A stretch of 64,000 bases of DNA from Lineus longissimus. Lineage: Eukaryota > Nemertea > Pilidiophora > Heteronemertea > Lineidae. The first letter of the stretch is position 1; every line of letters begins with the position of its first letter. The stretch is taken from positions 4,716,501 to 4,780,500 of the forward strand of contig NC_088313.1 of the NCBI RefSeq assembly GCF_910592395.1. The letters run 5' to 3'. Made by a program: the position numbers and the translations under genes. Below the pieces are notes generated by a model that saw only the letters and a list, made by a program, of their open reading frames with translations, was not told the DNA's origin and ran no database searches. Shown here piece by piece: positions 21,501 to 26,147 of the stretch.

Positions 21501-22210
21501 GAAGACCATCAAATTTTGTGGCTACAGTGTTGAATTTTTATAACAAATTATAATTGGCCTCATTAAGTGTGAATGCCTTCCTGGAAATCTGACGTTTATC
21601 TACGTCAAACGTACTAATTGGTTGCTAGAAGTTTGACGTTGAATAACGTCACATGTTATGACTTGGGGAAAACCATCATATTTTGTGGATACAATGTTTC
21701 ATTTTTATAATGAATTATAATTAGCTTCATTTTGGCCGCTGAGGTTTTGGTGAGATAACCATAACCTCCACTGCACTCACTTCAAATGTGACGTTAGAGG
21801 CAAAATTGATTTATGAGACAGATTCATAATTGTGAAATCCAAATTGGTACAATCGAATGGCTCTTGAATGAACTTAGTGTTGAACATCTGGCCGAATCCG
21901 GATGACGTCGGCAACATCCATGGCCAACAATGAGCAAGACAATTCCTGGTAGAGTTTTGTGATGCAGAAACAAAAATTTGAAGAAGATAGATTTTTCCAA
22001 CTTTGCTTCTGATATGAATAGACTCTTTAGACTGTACCTGCTGTTGAACCTATGTGGATCTTCCAGGTCTTGTACATTACCTCTAAAATACGATTTACAT
22101 ACTTTCTCTTTGTTCTTTCAGGACATAATCGAAAGCAAAGCTTTGATAAATCTACAGATAAATTGAAACGAAAGTATGCTCCACGCTCTAATATGGACAC
22201 ATGTATATAG
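380..22210 (+). CDS. ATRN: Attractin / attractin-like, C-terminal part (21 exons; 5' end outside window)
   Basis: Exons read from splice sites: 380-563, 1895-2049, 2659-2746, 3161-3234, 4251-4421, 5068-5180, 5366-5492, 7476-7538, 10446-10652, 11324-11602, 11848-11913, 14525-14618, 15707-15759, 16688-16782, 17895-17964, 18348-18499, 18768-18826, 19544-19622, 20436-20561, 21063-21216, 22122-22210. All have AG/GT borders and the sum keeps one frame to the stop (831 residues here). Domain order is kelch repeats, PSI-type cysteine modules, laminin-type EGF, a membrane-proximal extracellular region, one transmembrane helix and a cytoplasmic tail ending TCI, as in vertebrate attractin. In vertebrates this family is a type I membrane scaffold acting with the MGRN1 E3 ligase; the tail keeps the MASRPFA-like motif (here MVSRPFS). 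The vertebrate C-type lectin domain is not found. ATRN and ATRNL1 cannot be told apart here; this may be the single invertebrate orthologue. Confidence 0.93.
586..925. repeat. 68-bp tandem repeat, 5 copies
   Basis: The unit begins GTTACTCAGTCCTAGGAAAA; starts at 587, 654, 722, 790 and 858. It lies 22 bp after the donor of the first attractin exon. Copies differ at a few bases only. Confidence 0.95.
1632..1990 (+). repeat. About 119-bp tandem triplication covering an acceptor and exon start
   Basis: TTTCCAGGAC with about 50 bp of the following exon occurs at 1650, 1770 and 1889. The first two copies break off after CTCCACAGC and run into AATTCCTTTGTAATATT, which leads into the next copy. Only the third is a full exon. 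The upstream copies leave decoy 3' splice sites. Confidence 0.9.
1895..2049 (+). CDS. ATRN: Attractin exon: kelch segment with GGNPHNDT and FMAYDI motifs
   Basis: Acceptor CCAG at 1891-1894, donor GTGAGT at 2050. Translation includes YLHSAAMIGDVMLVYGGN and SSDFMAYD, near-identical in layout to vertebrate attractin. The start of this exon and its acceptor exist in two further partial copies upstream (1632-1894), so the true exon was chosen because only this copy continues into the full kelch sequence and reaches a donor. Confidence 0.92.
2163..2399. mobile_element. TTAA-flanked MITE (piggyBac-like)
   Basis: Starts TTAACCCCTTAACTGACACC and ends CGACAGTTAAAGGGTTAC: about 17-bp imperfect inverted ends beginning CCC next to TTAA, the arrangement used by piggyBac. 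No coding capacity. The right-hand TTAA is mutated. Confidence 0.6.
2459..2600. repeat. Fragments: reversed 'GGGACTATAG' MITE end plus TA-type MITE end
   Basis: AAAGGGACAATGTAGGCAGCC to about 2560 is the reverse of the element at 40538-40752, cut short and fused to TCCTTAATAGAGAGGTGTCC, the right end of the TA-type family, which finishes TTCCACTATA. Confidence 0.7.
2659..2746 (+). CDS. ATRN: Attractin exon: kelch segment (CDKWHFLP)
   Basis: Acceptor TTTCAG before 2659, donor GTGAGT at 2747. It encodes a CDKWHFLP...RFGHTA blade that matches the conserved CDRW...RFGHSA stretch of attractin. Confidence 0.9.
3161..3234 (+). CDS. ATRN: Attractin exon: last kelch blade (MYVFGGFNG)
   Basis: Acceptor CTTTTTTCAG ends at 3160, donor GTAAGC starts at 3235. 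It encodes MYVFGGFNGVMLNDVLVY, the classic kelch GG-plus-hydrophobic signature. Confidence 0.92.
3769..3942. repeat. Inverted repeat (foldback) of about 85-bp arms
   Basis: AATTGAACCCTCGGCTTCGG ... is mirrored by CCGCCTCGGGTTCAATTCC. Arms share GTTACCAAGACACTCTCGGG and its complement and CCAAACCC/GGGTTTGG near the centre. A short related flank (TTTGAGGTGTTTTAGAATAG) is also at 19032. Confidence 0.85.
4251..4421 (+). CDS. ATRN: Attractin exon: first cysteine module after the propeller
   Basis: Acceptor AATTTCCAG ends 4250, donor GTAAAG at 4422. The peptide has CHLYVTEETCLAA then CVWVQDQGC, matching the region that follows the kelch propeller in attractins (C..EAACLAA...CVW). No frame break. 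Confidence 0.88.
4565..4742. mobile_element. TA-flanked MITE with CAGT...ACTG ends (pogo/Tigger-like)
   Basis: Starts CAGTAGAACCTCTCTATTAA, ends GGGAGGTTATACTG, with TA on both sides. Full copies elsewhere end AGGGAGGTTCCACTG, complementary to the start. CAGT termini on TA targets are typical of pogo-type Tc1/mariner elements, so this is a likely non-autonomous relative. About ten copies occur in the window. Confidence 0.75.
5068..5180 (+). CDS. ATRN: Attractin exon: PSI module
   Basis: Acceptor TTTGCAG ends 5067, donor GTGAGT at 5181. Cysteine spacing C-x5-C-x2-C-x8-C-x2-C with CNWCDSRC is the PSI pattern; vertebrate attractin has CHWCNDHC at the same place. Confidence 0.9.
5366..5492 (+). 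CDS. ATRN: Attractin exon: second PSI-like cysteine module
   Basis: Acceptor TTTTCAG ends 5365, donor GTCAGT at 5493. It encodes CSACQIEKNCKWGHKEKSC, equivalent to the vertebrate module just before the C-type lectin domain. Confidence 0.88.
5697..6768. mobile_element. 1.07-kb non-autonomous TA-flanked element (CAGTGGAACCCCGGT ends)
   Basis: CAGTGGAACCCCGGT at the left, ACCGGGGTTCCACTG at the right: perfect 15-bp terminal inverted repeats flanked by TA within an AAT microsatellite. Subterminal GGTCGYGTTACCGGGG motifs recur at both ends. No long reading frame, so no transposase. Looks related to the smaller CAGTRGAACC family by its first 8 bases. It lies between the attractin exons 5366-5492 and 7476-7538. 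Confidence 0.8.
7476..7538 (+). CDS. ATRN: Attractin short exon (21 residues) where the lectin domain is expected
   Basis: Acceptor TTTTGCAG ends 7475, donor GTGATG at 7539, both phase 1, so it splices in frame with 5492 and 10446. It gives an acidic, leucine-rich peptide (DIELLLELET). It has no similarity I recognise; it sits where vertebrate attractin carries about 130 residues of C-type lectin domain. It could also be skipped without a frame change (63 nt). Confidence 0.6.
7667..7866. mobile_element. MITE with CCATTTTGGCTGGA inverted ends
   Basis: CATTTTGGCTGGAAAACTTG at the left mirrors CAAGCTCCAGCCAAAATGG at the right. About 200 bp, no coding capacity. The second copy at 8490-8876 is split by another element. 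Confidence 0.75.
8490..8876. mobile_element. Second CCATTTTGGCT MITE, interrupted by a TA-type MITE (8530-8709)
   Basis: ACCATTTTGGCTAGAACTTG ... and AAGCTCTAGCCAAAATTG are the outer ends. Inside, CAGTAGAACCTCTCTATC... to ...TTCCACTG is a CAGT-family insertion. The 7667-7866 copy shows what the uninterrupted element looked like, which orders the two insertions in time. Confidence 0.75.
9587..10249. repeat. 39-bp minisatellite, 17 copies, rich in TGACGTCA
   Basis: Unit GTTGACGTCATCTACTTACT + CTAGTTGTCTGAACACTGA. I count 17 units, 13 of which keep the perfect 8-bp palindrome TGACGTCA (cAMP-response element). Because the unit is 13 codons long, one frame stays open across most of it; I regard that as a by-product of the period. 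It lies in the attractin intron 7539-10445. Confidence 0.95.
10446..10652 (+). CDS. ATRN: Attractin exon: PSI module (CMWCASQGTC)
   Basis: Acceptor ATCCAG ends 10445, donor GTAAGT at 10653. It encodes CEACTNAGCMWCASQGTC and SNAYVATFPYGQCLEW; the vertebrate counterpart has SNAYVASFPFGQCMEW. Confidence 0.95.
11324..11602 (+). CDS. ATRN: Attractin exon: PSI module and start of laminin-type EGF
   Basis: Acceptor CTCTCCAG ends 11323, donor GTAACA at 11603. Largest exon here. It holds CEDCLKNPMCGWCSD, a linker with possible N-glycosylation site NQT, then CPVCQCNGHSTC, the start of a laminin EGF repeat. Confidence 0.94.
11848..11913 (+). CDS. ATRN: Attractin exon: laminin-EGF end (YYGTATNGGNC)
   Basis: Acceptor ATTTCAG ends 11847, donor GTAAGT at 11914. 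It encodes CQECQDWYYGTATNGGNC, matching C..C..GFYGDPTNGGKC of vertebrate attractin. Confidence 0.92.
12156..12411. repeat. GGTCT pentanucleotide repeats in three blocks
   Basis: A run of 18 GGTCT units at 12156-12245, then two shorter blocks near 12302-12330 and 12384-12405. The blocks are part of a larger duplicated unit of about 80 bp that also carries GATGTACATACTTACATGTA. Intronic in attractin. Confidence 0.95.
13452..13562. mobile_element. 111-bp MITE, TGATATGAATAAAGACTAGC ends
   Basis: Left TGATATGAATAAAGACTAGC mirrors the right end GCTCGATTTTATTCATATCA. Copies at 17207-17318 and 37186-37297. Very long inverted ends (about 30 bp) with a loop of about 45 bp. Confidence 0.85.
14021..14212. 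mobile_element. 190-bp MITE, TGTGACCCGTCACAGC ends (oldest copy)
   Basis: Starts TGTGACCCGTCACAGCAAAA and ends TGACGGGTCACA, with internal differences from the other copies at 16799, 19309, 23244 and 51246. It is non-coding and intronic. Confidence 0.85.
14232..14350 (+). repeat. Probable tRNA-derived SINE fragment
   Basis: AGTGGCATAGAGGATAGAGC resembles a pol III A box (TGGCNNAGNGG) and is followed by GGGGGTTGACTG, a decayed B box, then CCGTGTCCTCGAGCAAGACA, a tail type common in invertebrate SINEs. No clear target duplication seen. Confidence 0.45.
14525..14618 (+). CDS. ATRN: Attractin exon: second laminin-EGF repeat
   Basis: Acceptor TTTCAG ends 14524, donor GTAAGT at 14619. It encodes CECNDQADTC..GKCNCRTKGVIGNKC; the CxCxTKGVxGxxC core is conserved in attractins. 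Confidence 0.92.
14634..14971. repeat. TA-type MITE left part joined to a 'GGGACTATAG' MITE (14749-14971)
   Basis: CAGTACCTCCCTATTAGGGA runs to about 14740, then AAAGGGGGACTACAGGCTG begins the second family, which ends TATATTGTCCCTTTAA near 14971. It begins 15 bp after the donor at 14619. Confidence 0.75.
15044..15366. mobile_element. 323-bp MITE with TTAAAGCGAACTGGAACCGCC ends
   Basis: TTAAAGCGAACTGGAACCGC at the left and GCGGTTCCAGTTCGCTTTAA at the right are perfect inverted repeats, at least 20 bp. Both ends carry TTAA or overlap it, so TTAA may be the target. No open frame. Confidence 0.8.
15374..15680. mobile_element. Two TA-type MITE copies, one broken by a duplicated host segment
   Basis: CAGTAAAGCCTCTCTATTAA to about 15446 is a left part. 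It is followed by TTTTTACATCGATATTGACT, a second copy of host sequence already present at 15001-15047, then a nearly complete copy from 15511 ending GGTGCCACTG at 15680. The acceptor of the exon at 15707 is only 26 bp further. Confidence 0.75.
15707..15759 (+). CDS. ATRN: Attractin exon: end of EGF, NPRGGTCYY
   Basis: Acceptor TTTTCAG ends 15706, donor GTAAGT at 15760. Only 53 nt. The acceptor lies 26 bp past the end of a repeat element, so the branch point probably falls inside the element. Confidence 0.9.
16688..16782 (+). CDS. ATRN: Attractin exon: DYQFTFNLSKKDDRH (membrane-proximal region)
   Basis: Acceptor TTTTTCAG ends 16687, donor GTAAGT at 16783. Matches the vertebrate DYQFTFSLSQEDDRYYTAINF stretch. 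Confidence 0.92.
16799..16992. mobile_element. 190-bp MITE, TGTGACCCGTCACAGC ends
   Basis: Perfect terminal match: TGTGACCCGTCACAGCAAA at the left, TTTGCTGTGACGGGTCACA at the right. In the intron 16783-17894 of attractin. Confidence 0.9.
17207..17318. mobile_element. 112-bp MITE, TGATATGAATAAAGACTAGC ends
   Basis: Ends TGATATGAATAAAGACTAGC / GCTAGTCTTTATTCATATCA are perfect inverted repeats of 20 bp and more. Second copy of the family at 13452. Confidence 0.9.
17449..17755. mobile_element. Two TA-type MITEs in tandem
   Basis: CAGTGTAACCTCCCTTAGTG at 17449 and CAGTGGAACCTCCCTTAGCG at 17577 are two left ends. The first is cut short after TAATCAGGACACCTCTATAA; the second ends TAGAGAGGTTCTACTT, with a small extra fragment to about 17813. 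Confidence 0.8.
17895..17964 (+). CDS. ATRN: Attractin exon: membrane-proximal ectodomain
   Basis: Acceptor TTTTCAG ends 17894, donor GTAAGT at 17965. It encodes PDRDVDFSINCSDDAMLNVTV with one NVT glycosylation sequon; the phases fit the neighbours on both sides. Confidence 0.85.
18348..18499 (+). CDS. ATRN: Attractin exon: NTTFFVYIYNF region
   Basis: Acceptor ATTACAG ends 18347, donor GTAAGT at 18500. It encodes FSHSQYSFGSEKNTTFFVYIYNF, equivalent to vertebrate NITFFVYVSNFTWPIKI. Confidence 0.92.
18569..18765. mobile_element. 'GGGACTATAG' MITE abutting a splice acceptor
   Basis: AAAGGGGGACTATAGGTAGG to TTTATCTTACTTCA. The right terminal repeat is missing and the sequence passes directly into TTTTCAG of the exon at 18768, so the element supplies the region where the branch point should be. 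Confidence 0.75.
18768..18826 (+). CDS. ATRN: Attractin exon: start of transmembrane segment (LIQFFVTFF)
   Basis: Acceptor TTTTCAG ends 18767, donor GTAAGT at 18827. It encodes ISFSQFPKIDLIQFFVTFF; vertebrate IAFSQHSNFMDLVQFFVTFF. Its acceptor directly abuts an inserted mobile element. Confidence 0.93.
19309..19498. mobile_element. 190-bp MITE, TGTGACCCGTCACAGC ends
   Basis: TGTGACCCGTCACAGCAAAA / TTTTGCTGTGACGGGTCACA, perfect 20-bp ends. It sits 45 bp before the exon at 19544. Confidence 0.9.
19544..19622 (+). CDS. ATRN: Attractin exon: transmembrane helix and stop-transfer
   Basis: Acceptor CCCTTCAG ends 19543, donor GTAAGC at 19623. CFLSLLLIAALFWKVKQRYD gives the helix followed by basic residues, as in vertebrate CFLSLLLVAAVVWKIKQ. 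Confidence 0.95.
19678..19829. mobile_element. MITE with GCGCAGACAGGCAAGTTTTG ends
   Basis: GCGCAGACAGGCAAGTTTTG at the left and AAAACTTGTCTGCGCG at the right are imperfect inverted repeats. A related left part, GTGCAGACAGGCAATTTTT, is at about 16532. Confidence 0.65.
20005..20252. mobile_element. 248-bp MITE with AGCCTCATAGCATAATTGCC ends
   Basis: AGCCTCATAGCATAATTGCC at the left and GGCAATTATGCTATGAGGCT at the right are perfect inverted repeats of 20 bp. AT-rich centre, no coding capacity. Confidence 0.85.
20436..20561 (+). CDS. ATRN: Attractin exon: cytoplasmic MASRPFA-like motif
   Basis: Acceptor GTTTCAG ends 20435, donor GTAGGC at 20562. MVSRPFS at 20460-20480 corresponds to the MASRPFA motif through which attractin-family and MEGF8 tails engage MGRN1/RNF157. 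The codons for MVS contain GTAAGC, a donor-like hexamer, inside the motif. Acidic DDSDDKKEPPDI follows. Confidence 0.9.
21063..21216 (+). CDS. ATRN: Attractin exon: cytoplasmic tail (AIAIEPL...AAVLSV)
   Basis: Acceptor CTTTCCAG ends 21062, donor GTAAGT at 21217. KAAVLSVILQLPTGDE and PPPNQSGLYIASALV match the vertebrate KAAVLSVFVRLP...PPPGQSGLAVASALV stretch. Confidence 0.94.
21217..21733. repeat. About 174-bp tandem triplication starting at a splice donor
   Basis: TAAGTGTAAATGCCTTCATG (21218), TAAGTGTGAATGCCTTCATG (about 21394) and TAAGTGTGAATGCCTTCCTG (about 21564). The first copy begins with the donor of the exon 21063-21216; the other two have CATTAAGTG in place of GGTAAGTG, so no donor. 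Each unit holds palindromes such as TGACGTTTATATACGTCA. Confidence 0.9.
22122..22210 (+). CDS. ATRN: Attractin last coding exon (ends DTCI-stop)
   Basis: Acceptor CTTTCAG ends 22121; TAG stop at 22208-22210. Basic tail and terminal TCI match the vertebrate C-terminus (GTCI). The 3' UTR follows; its end is not clear, with AATAAA at 23450-23455 as one candidate. Confidence 0.9.
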
Positions 22211-22362
22211 TACCAGCAATATAGCCGCCTAGTGCCTGGAGGCTACATTTTATCCACCTGTATTTAGATGCTCCTAATGTCGTCTGCTTTGTGTCACTTA
22301 TATTTTCCTACTTTTATGGCTATTATTGTAAAGTGTTTTTCAGATAGATCTGGCCAAAGGTA

Positions 22363-22574
22363 CAGTAGAACCTCTCTATTAAGGACACCCTCGGGAGTGA
22401 CAAGTGCTGTCCTCAATAGATAGGTGTCCTGATTGGAGAGGTCGAATTGAATGGAAACTGCCAATTTGGGACAAAAACTAGTGTCCTTCATAGAGAGGTT
22501 GTCCTTGATAGAGAGGTTGTCCTTAATAGAGAGGTTGTCCTTAATGGAGAGGTGTCTGCTTAGGGAGGTTCCAC
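22363..22574. mobile_element. TA-type MITE, downstream of attractin
   Basis: CAGTAGAACCTCTCTATTAA ... GGGAGGTTCCACT, flanked by TA on the left. Three extra TAGAGAGGTTGTCCTT units have expanded inside it. It may be transcribed as part of the attractin 3' UTR. Confidence 0.85.
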
Positions 22575-23243
22575 TCTACTTTGCTGACCTCTTATCACTA
22601 AAATAATTGTGTGATCACAAATAGGAATGTTACACAGCCCTGGTCATATTGACAGGCTTAAGTTGACAACATGAAAGAGCATTGGTTTGGCCTTCCCTGA
22701 AAGAGCATTGCTTTGGCCTACCCTAAGGATAATCTGGTGTTGTGCAACACCACTATCTTTTGGTAAACGTGATCTGGTCACATTCCCGAGTAACTGAGTA
22801 CCTTAGGCCAAAACGATATGAAAAACACTATAGCCAAGCTTTAGAACTTATTGAAACTCAGCCGAACATTTTTATCCAAATTTCTTTATACAGAGGTAAT
22901 GAAAACTATCATTTGCTTCTGACAGAATGAATGGAGGGGATAGTGTCCTTGCTGTGATCATGTGGTTTTCTTATCAAGATTGCAACAGCACAATTTTTCT
23001 TGAACTAGAGGCTTTTTTCAGAAGAAAATGTCCACATCCTTTCGGTTCGCAGGATGAAACCTAACTTGCATCTCATTTGCAAAAGCGAACCTTTTAAGAA
23101 ATCTGCCGAGTAGTTTTTGCACAGCAGCTCAAAAGGACGTGGACCTTTAAATTCTGAAAAAGCCTTTCGGGTTAAATCACCTGATTGAGTTTGGAAATCC
23201 CTTGTTTCTCGTGTCCCCTTGTTGAATGATATCTCCAGACATT

Positions 23244-23431
23244 TGTGACCCGTCACAGCAAAGCAGCCCCATGTCGCTCTGAGCTTGGCAGGTGAGATGG
23301 ACTGTTTGTTCATTTCTCTGTTGTCTGCCTTTTGTGAAATAAGAGCACATCAATTTCTTCCATTATCTCCTGGTGTCATTCAGGCTCATCTTCTGTGCGA
23401 CATGCGCCTGGTTTTGCTGTGACGGCTCACA
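23244..23431. mobile_element. 188-bp MITE, TGTGACCCGTCACAGC ends
   Basis: TGTGACCCGTCACAGCAAAG / GCTGTGACGGCTCACA, with one mutation in the right end. Downstream of attractin. Confidence 0.9.
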
Positions 23432-26147
23432 TTTATAAGTTTAATATTTAATAAATACGCTTATCTCTTAACCAGGCCATTTTACTCGAACTCACAAAGA
23501 TGAAAAGACTTTTGAACGGAAAGTTACACGATGAATGAAGAATTTAGGCTGCGTCTGTAAATGCTTTATGACTGTTCCGTTGTGATTGTAGAAAGATGTT
23601 CGTCGTTCCTTCAGAATAGCTGAAAATGTGAGGTTGAAACTGAAAGAATTCCAAAATTGCCAAACTGATGTAATTATATTTATTTTCTGGGCTTGTCTGC
23701 CAAGTATGTTGTGGGGTCGGCTAAAGAAAGGCATCATTGATTGTGTGTGAGCAGGAAATCGGGTCGCAGCAGTAATTATATCAGGCTACTCTTTGTTTCT
23801 ACCTAAACCTGCAGATATTTTCTGATATGTCATGTTCTCCAATAGATCTGACTGCCTTCTTGTATGTAGCTTACTGTCCTTGTCTATAAAAACATCTTTG
23901 AGCTTGTACAGTAGATTTCTAAGCTTGAAATATTTGCGAACATTTAAGGGATGACAACTTTGCATACATGTGCTTGACCATTAAGTTGGAGCTAAGGGGT
24001 CATAACGGTTTCAAGGCATTTAAAGCATGGAATTTGGCAGAAGTTTTCTGCTGTGTGTATTTACGGTGGTGTTATTGTGTGAAAGGTGATTAATTTGATG
24101 TGTATTTTAATAATTAGCGGAAGTTTGAAGGAACTGCATGTAAAAAGGAGAAATATTCGGTTTGGGAATTTCAGAAAGCAAGGCAAAAAAAAGAAATCAT
24201 TGAAGGGTTTCAACATCTTGTAATTTAAAATGTGCTTTTAGGTTTCAGTTAAACAGAGGGGATTTTGCTCTATGTTACTGGTAGTAAATGGCCTGGAATA
24301 CCGATGATGTACTTCCATTGAGATTTAATCCGTCAACAGTTTTAAGAAAATATCGATATGAACATATCACAATTTGAAAAAAATTGTGAATGTAGACCCT
24401 AAATAGTGTGGGCTATTCAATTAAATTATCTCTTGGTTCGGTCAGCACATGCCTTTGAACTTGTTTTCGTAAAATTTTAATTTTGGCTCCAGTTTAGTTT
24501 TGTCATGATGTACTGTCTGGGCAGAGCCTAGAAGAAGGGTACACTTGTACATTGTGAATACAATTGTCGTGTAGGATCTCTGGTAGAAAGGCGCGGGGTA
24601 GTTGATAAGGCAGTGGTTAAGTATGAAAGACTACACTCACTTTGGCTGTTCACGCCCAATACTTACTTACTTAATCCTTTTTTGAGCCATATTGCACATA
24701 AGGCATCCACTCGAGCTCACCATCTCCCCCTATCCTGGGCCAATGTGGTCTTCTCGAGTTTCAGTTTCCATCACGTTTGATTATTTTTACACGGCAGGGT
24801 TGTTGACCCTACGGGCAACCCCCAACCTGGAGGACCAGGAAACCTTTTTTGTCTGATCCCTCCCTCCCAGCCTGTTTGACATGGTGGACCTGTCAGGACC
24901 GAACTCCACTCCCTCTGGGTTCACGGGGTACACAAGCCATTGCACCGCCACACGGTATGGACTCACTGCAACAGCCAATACACACCCAATACTAATAGTA
25001 AATTTCCAACACTATTTCCACTATCATTGAATGCTTAATCTTTGGTCAAGTCGGGGGCCGTGGAAAGCTTGTGCCAAAAATGTAGTAAGTGTGGTGAGAA
25101 TAGCCAAAGTGAGGCTTTCAAGGCAAAATCAATGCCAGGTTATCACATTCGAGGGACAACTTGAGCATGAGATGGGCCGGTTTTTCATGCAAATAGAGCC
25201 TCCAGTAGGATGGCGACTTATCAAAACAGGATCGTTGAATAATCCTCAAACTGTAATAGAGGCAATGCCAAAACGAAATTATCCTTGGCCTATCCGAAAT
25301 ATGCAAGCTATGTCAAAAACCAACTCACAACAAATGCAAAAATCATTACCGGTACTAGTGATCAGCAATTAGTGCGGTGCCTCATCAGGTCGCACATTGC
25401 CAATTTAACCTCTTGGTCACCTCAATCCCATGCCCAATTTGTCTCTTTAAGTGTTCATTTGAATGCCAAAGTAAGCCCTACTCTTTTCTTTCATCACTGA
25501 TATCATTCGGAGTGTTCCAACATGCTTATTTTTCAAGGTGTCCATCAACCTGTTCAATCCTTAATTCTTTGAAGCCGGTCTGCTTGTCTGAGATGAGCAG
25601 TGACATTACCCATTGAATGTAGATCAGAATTAAAAAGTATTAAAGACTGGAAAAATATCTATGGTATTTGCTTGATCAAATATGTATCAATCGTATTTCT
25701 TCAGGTGGTTTTTCACAGCTTTCGGGAAACTAAATTGACTCCATTTTGCCAATCTAAGTAACACTAGAACACATTCAAAATCCACAAAATGGTATCTTAG
25801 GACGTTGTAACCTTTGGTCTCAATGGCCTCTGAACAACACATGGAAGTAACTTTTTCGTTGTTTGAAAGAATTCTGGTGTTATTTAGATTGTCAAATTGT
25901 AACACTATAGTTTCACCTTAACCTGTATGGATTCTGGCTCAGTAAGCAGGGTTTGTGATTGATCATCTTAAAGTAAAATCATTTTGGTGGGCCTTGCATG
26001 ATATCCATGTTAAGAACTCTGTTCAGAGGTGTACATATTGTTAATTGATGCAGAGATATTTATGAATAACTTTTGTGATGAACCCTTTTATAAATCAAAT
26101 AATAAATCCCATTTTGTGTAAAAAAGTTCCTCTTTGTCCCTACTCCA
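23432..26147. other. Gene-poor stretch
   Basis: I see no convincing exon here. AATAAA at 23450-23455 is a possible late poly(A) signal for attractin. About 24650-24985 (ACTTACTTACTTAATCC, then GGGTTGTTGACCCTACGGGC) has the look of an old dispersed repeat, but I cannot place it. Confidence 0.5.

Noticed and set aside
25031-25372. 113-residue plus-strand frame downstream of attractin
   Set aside because: No domain, no flanking splice signals; codon use looks random.
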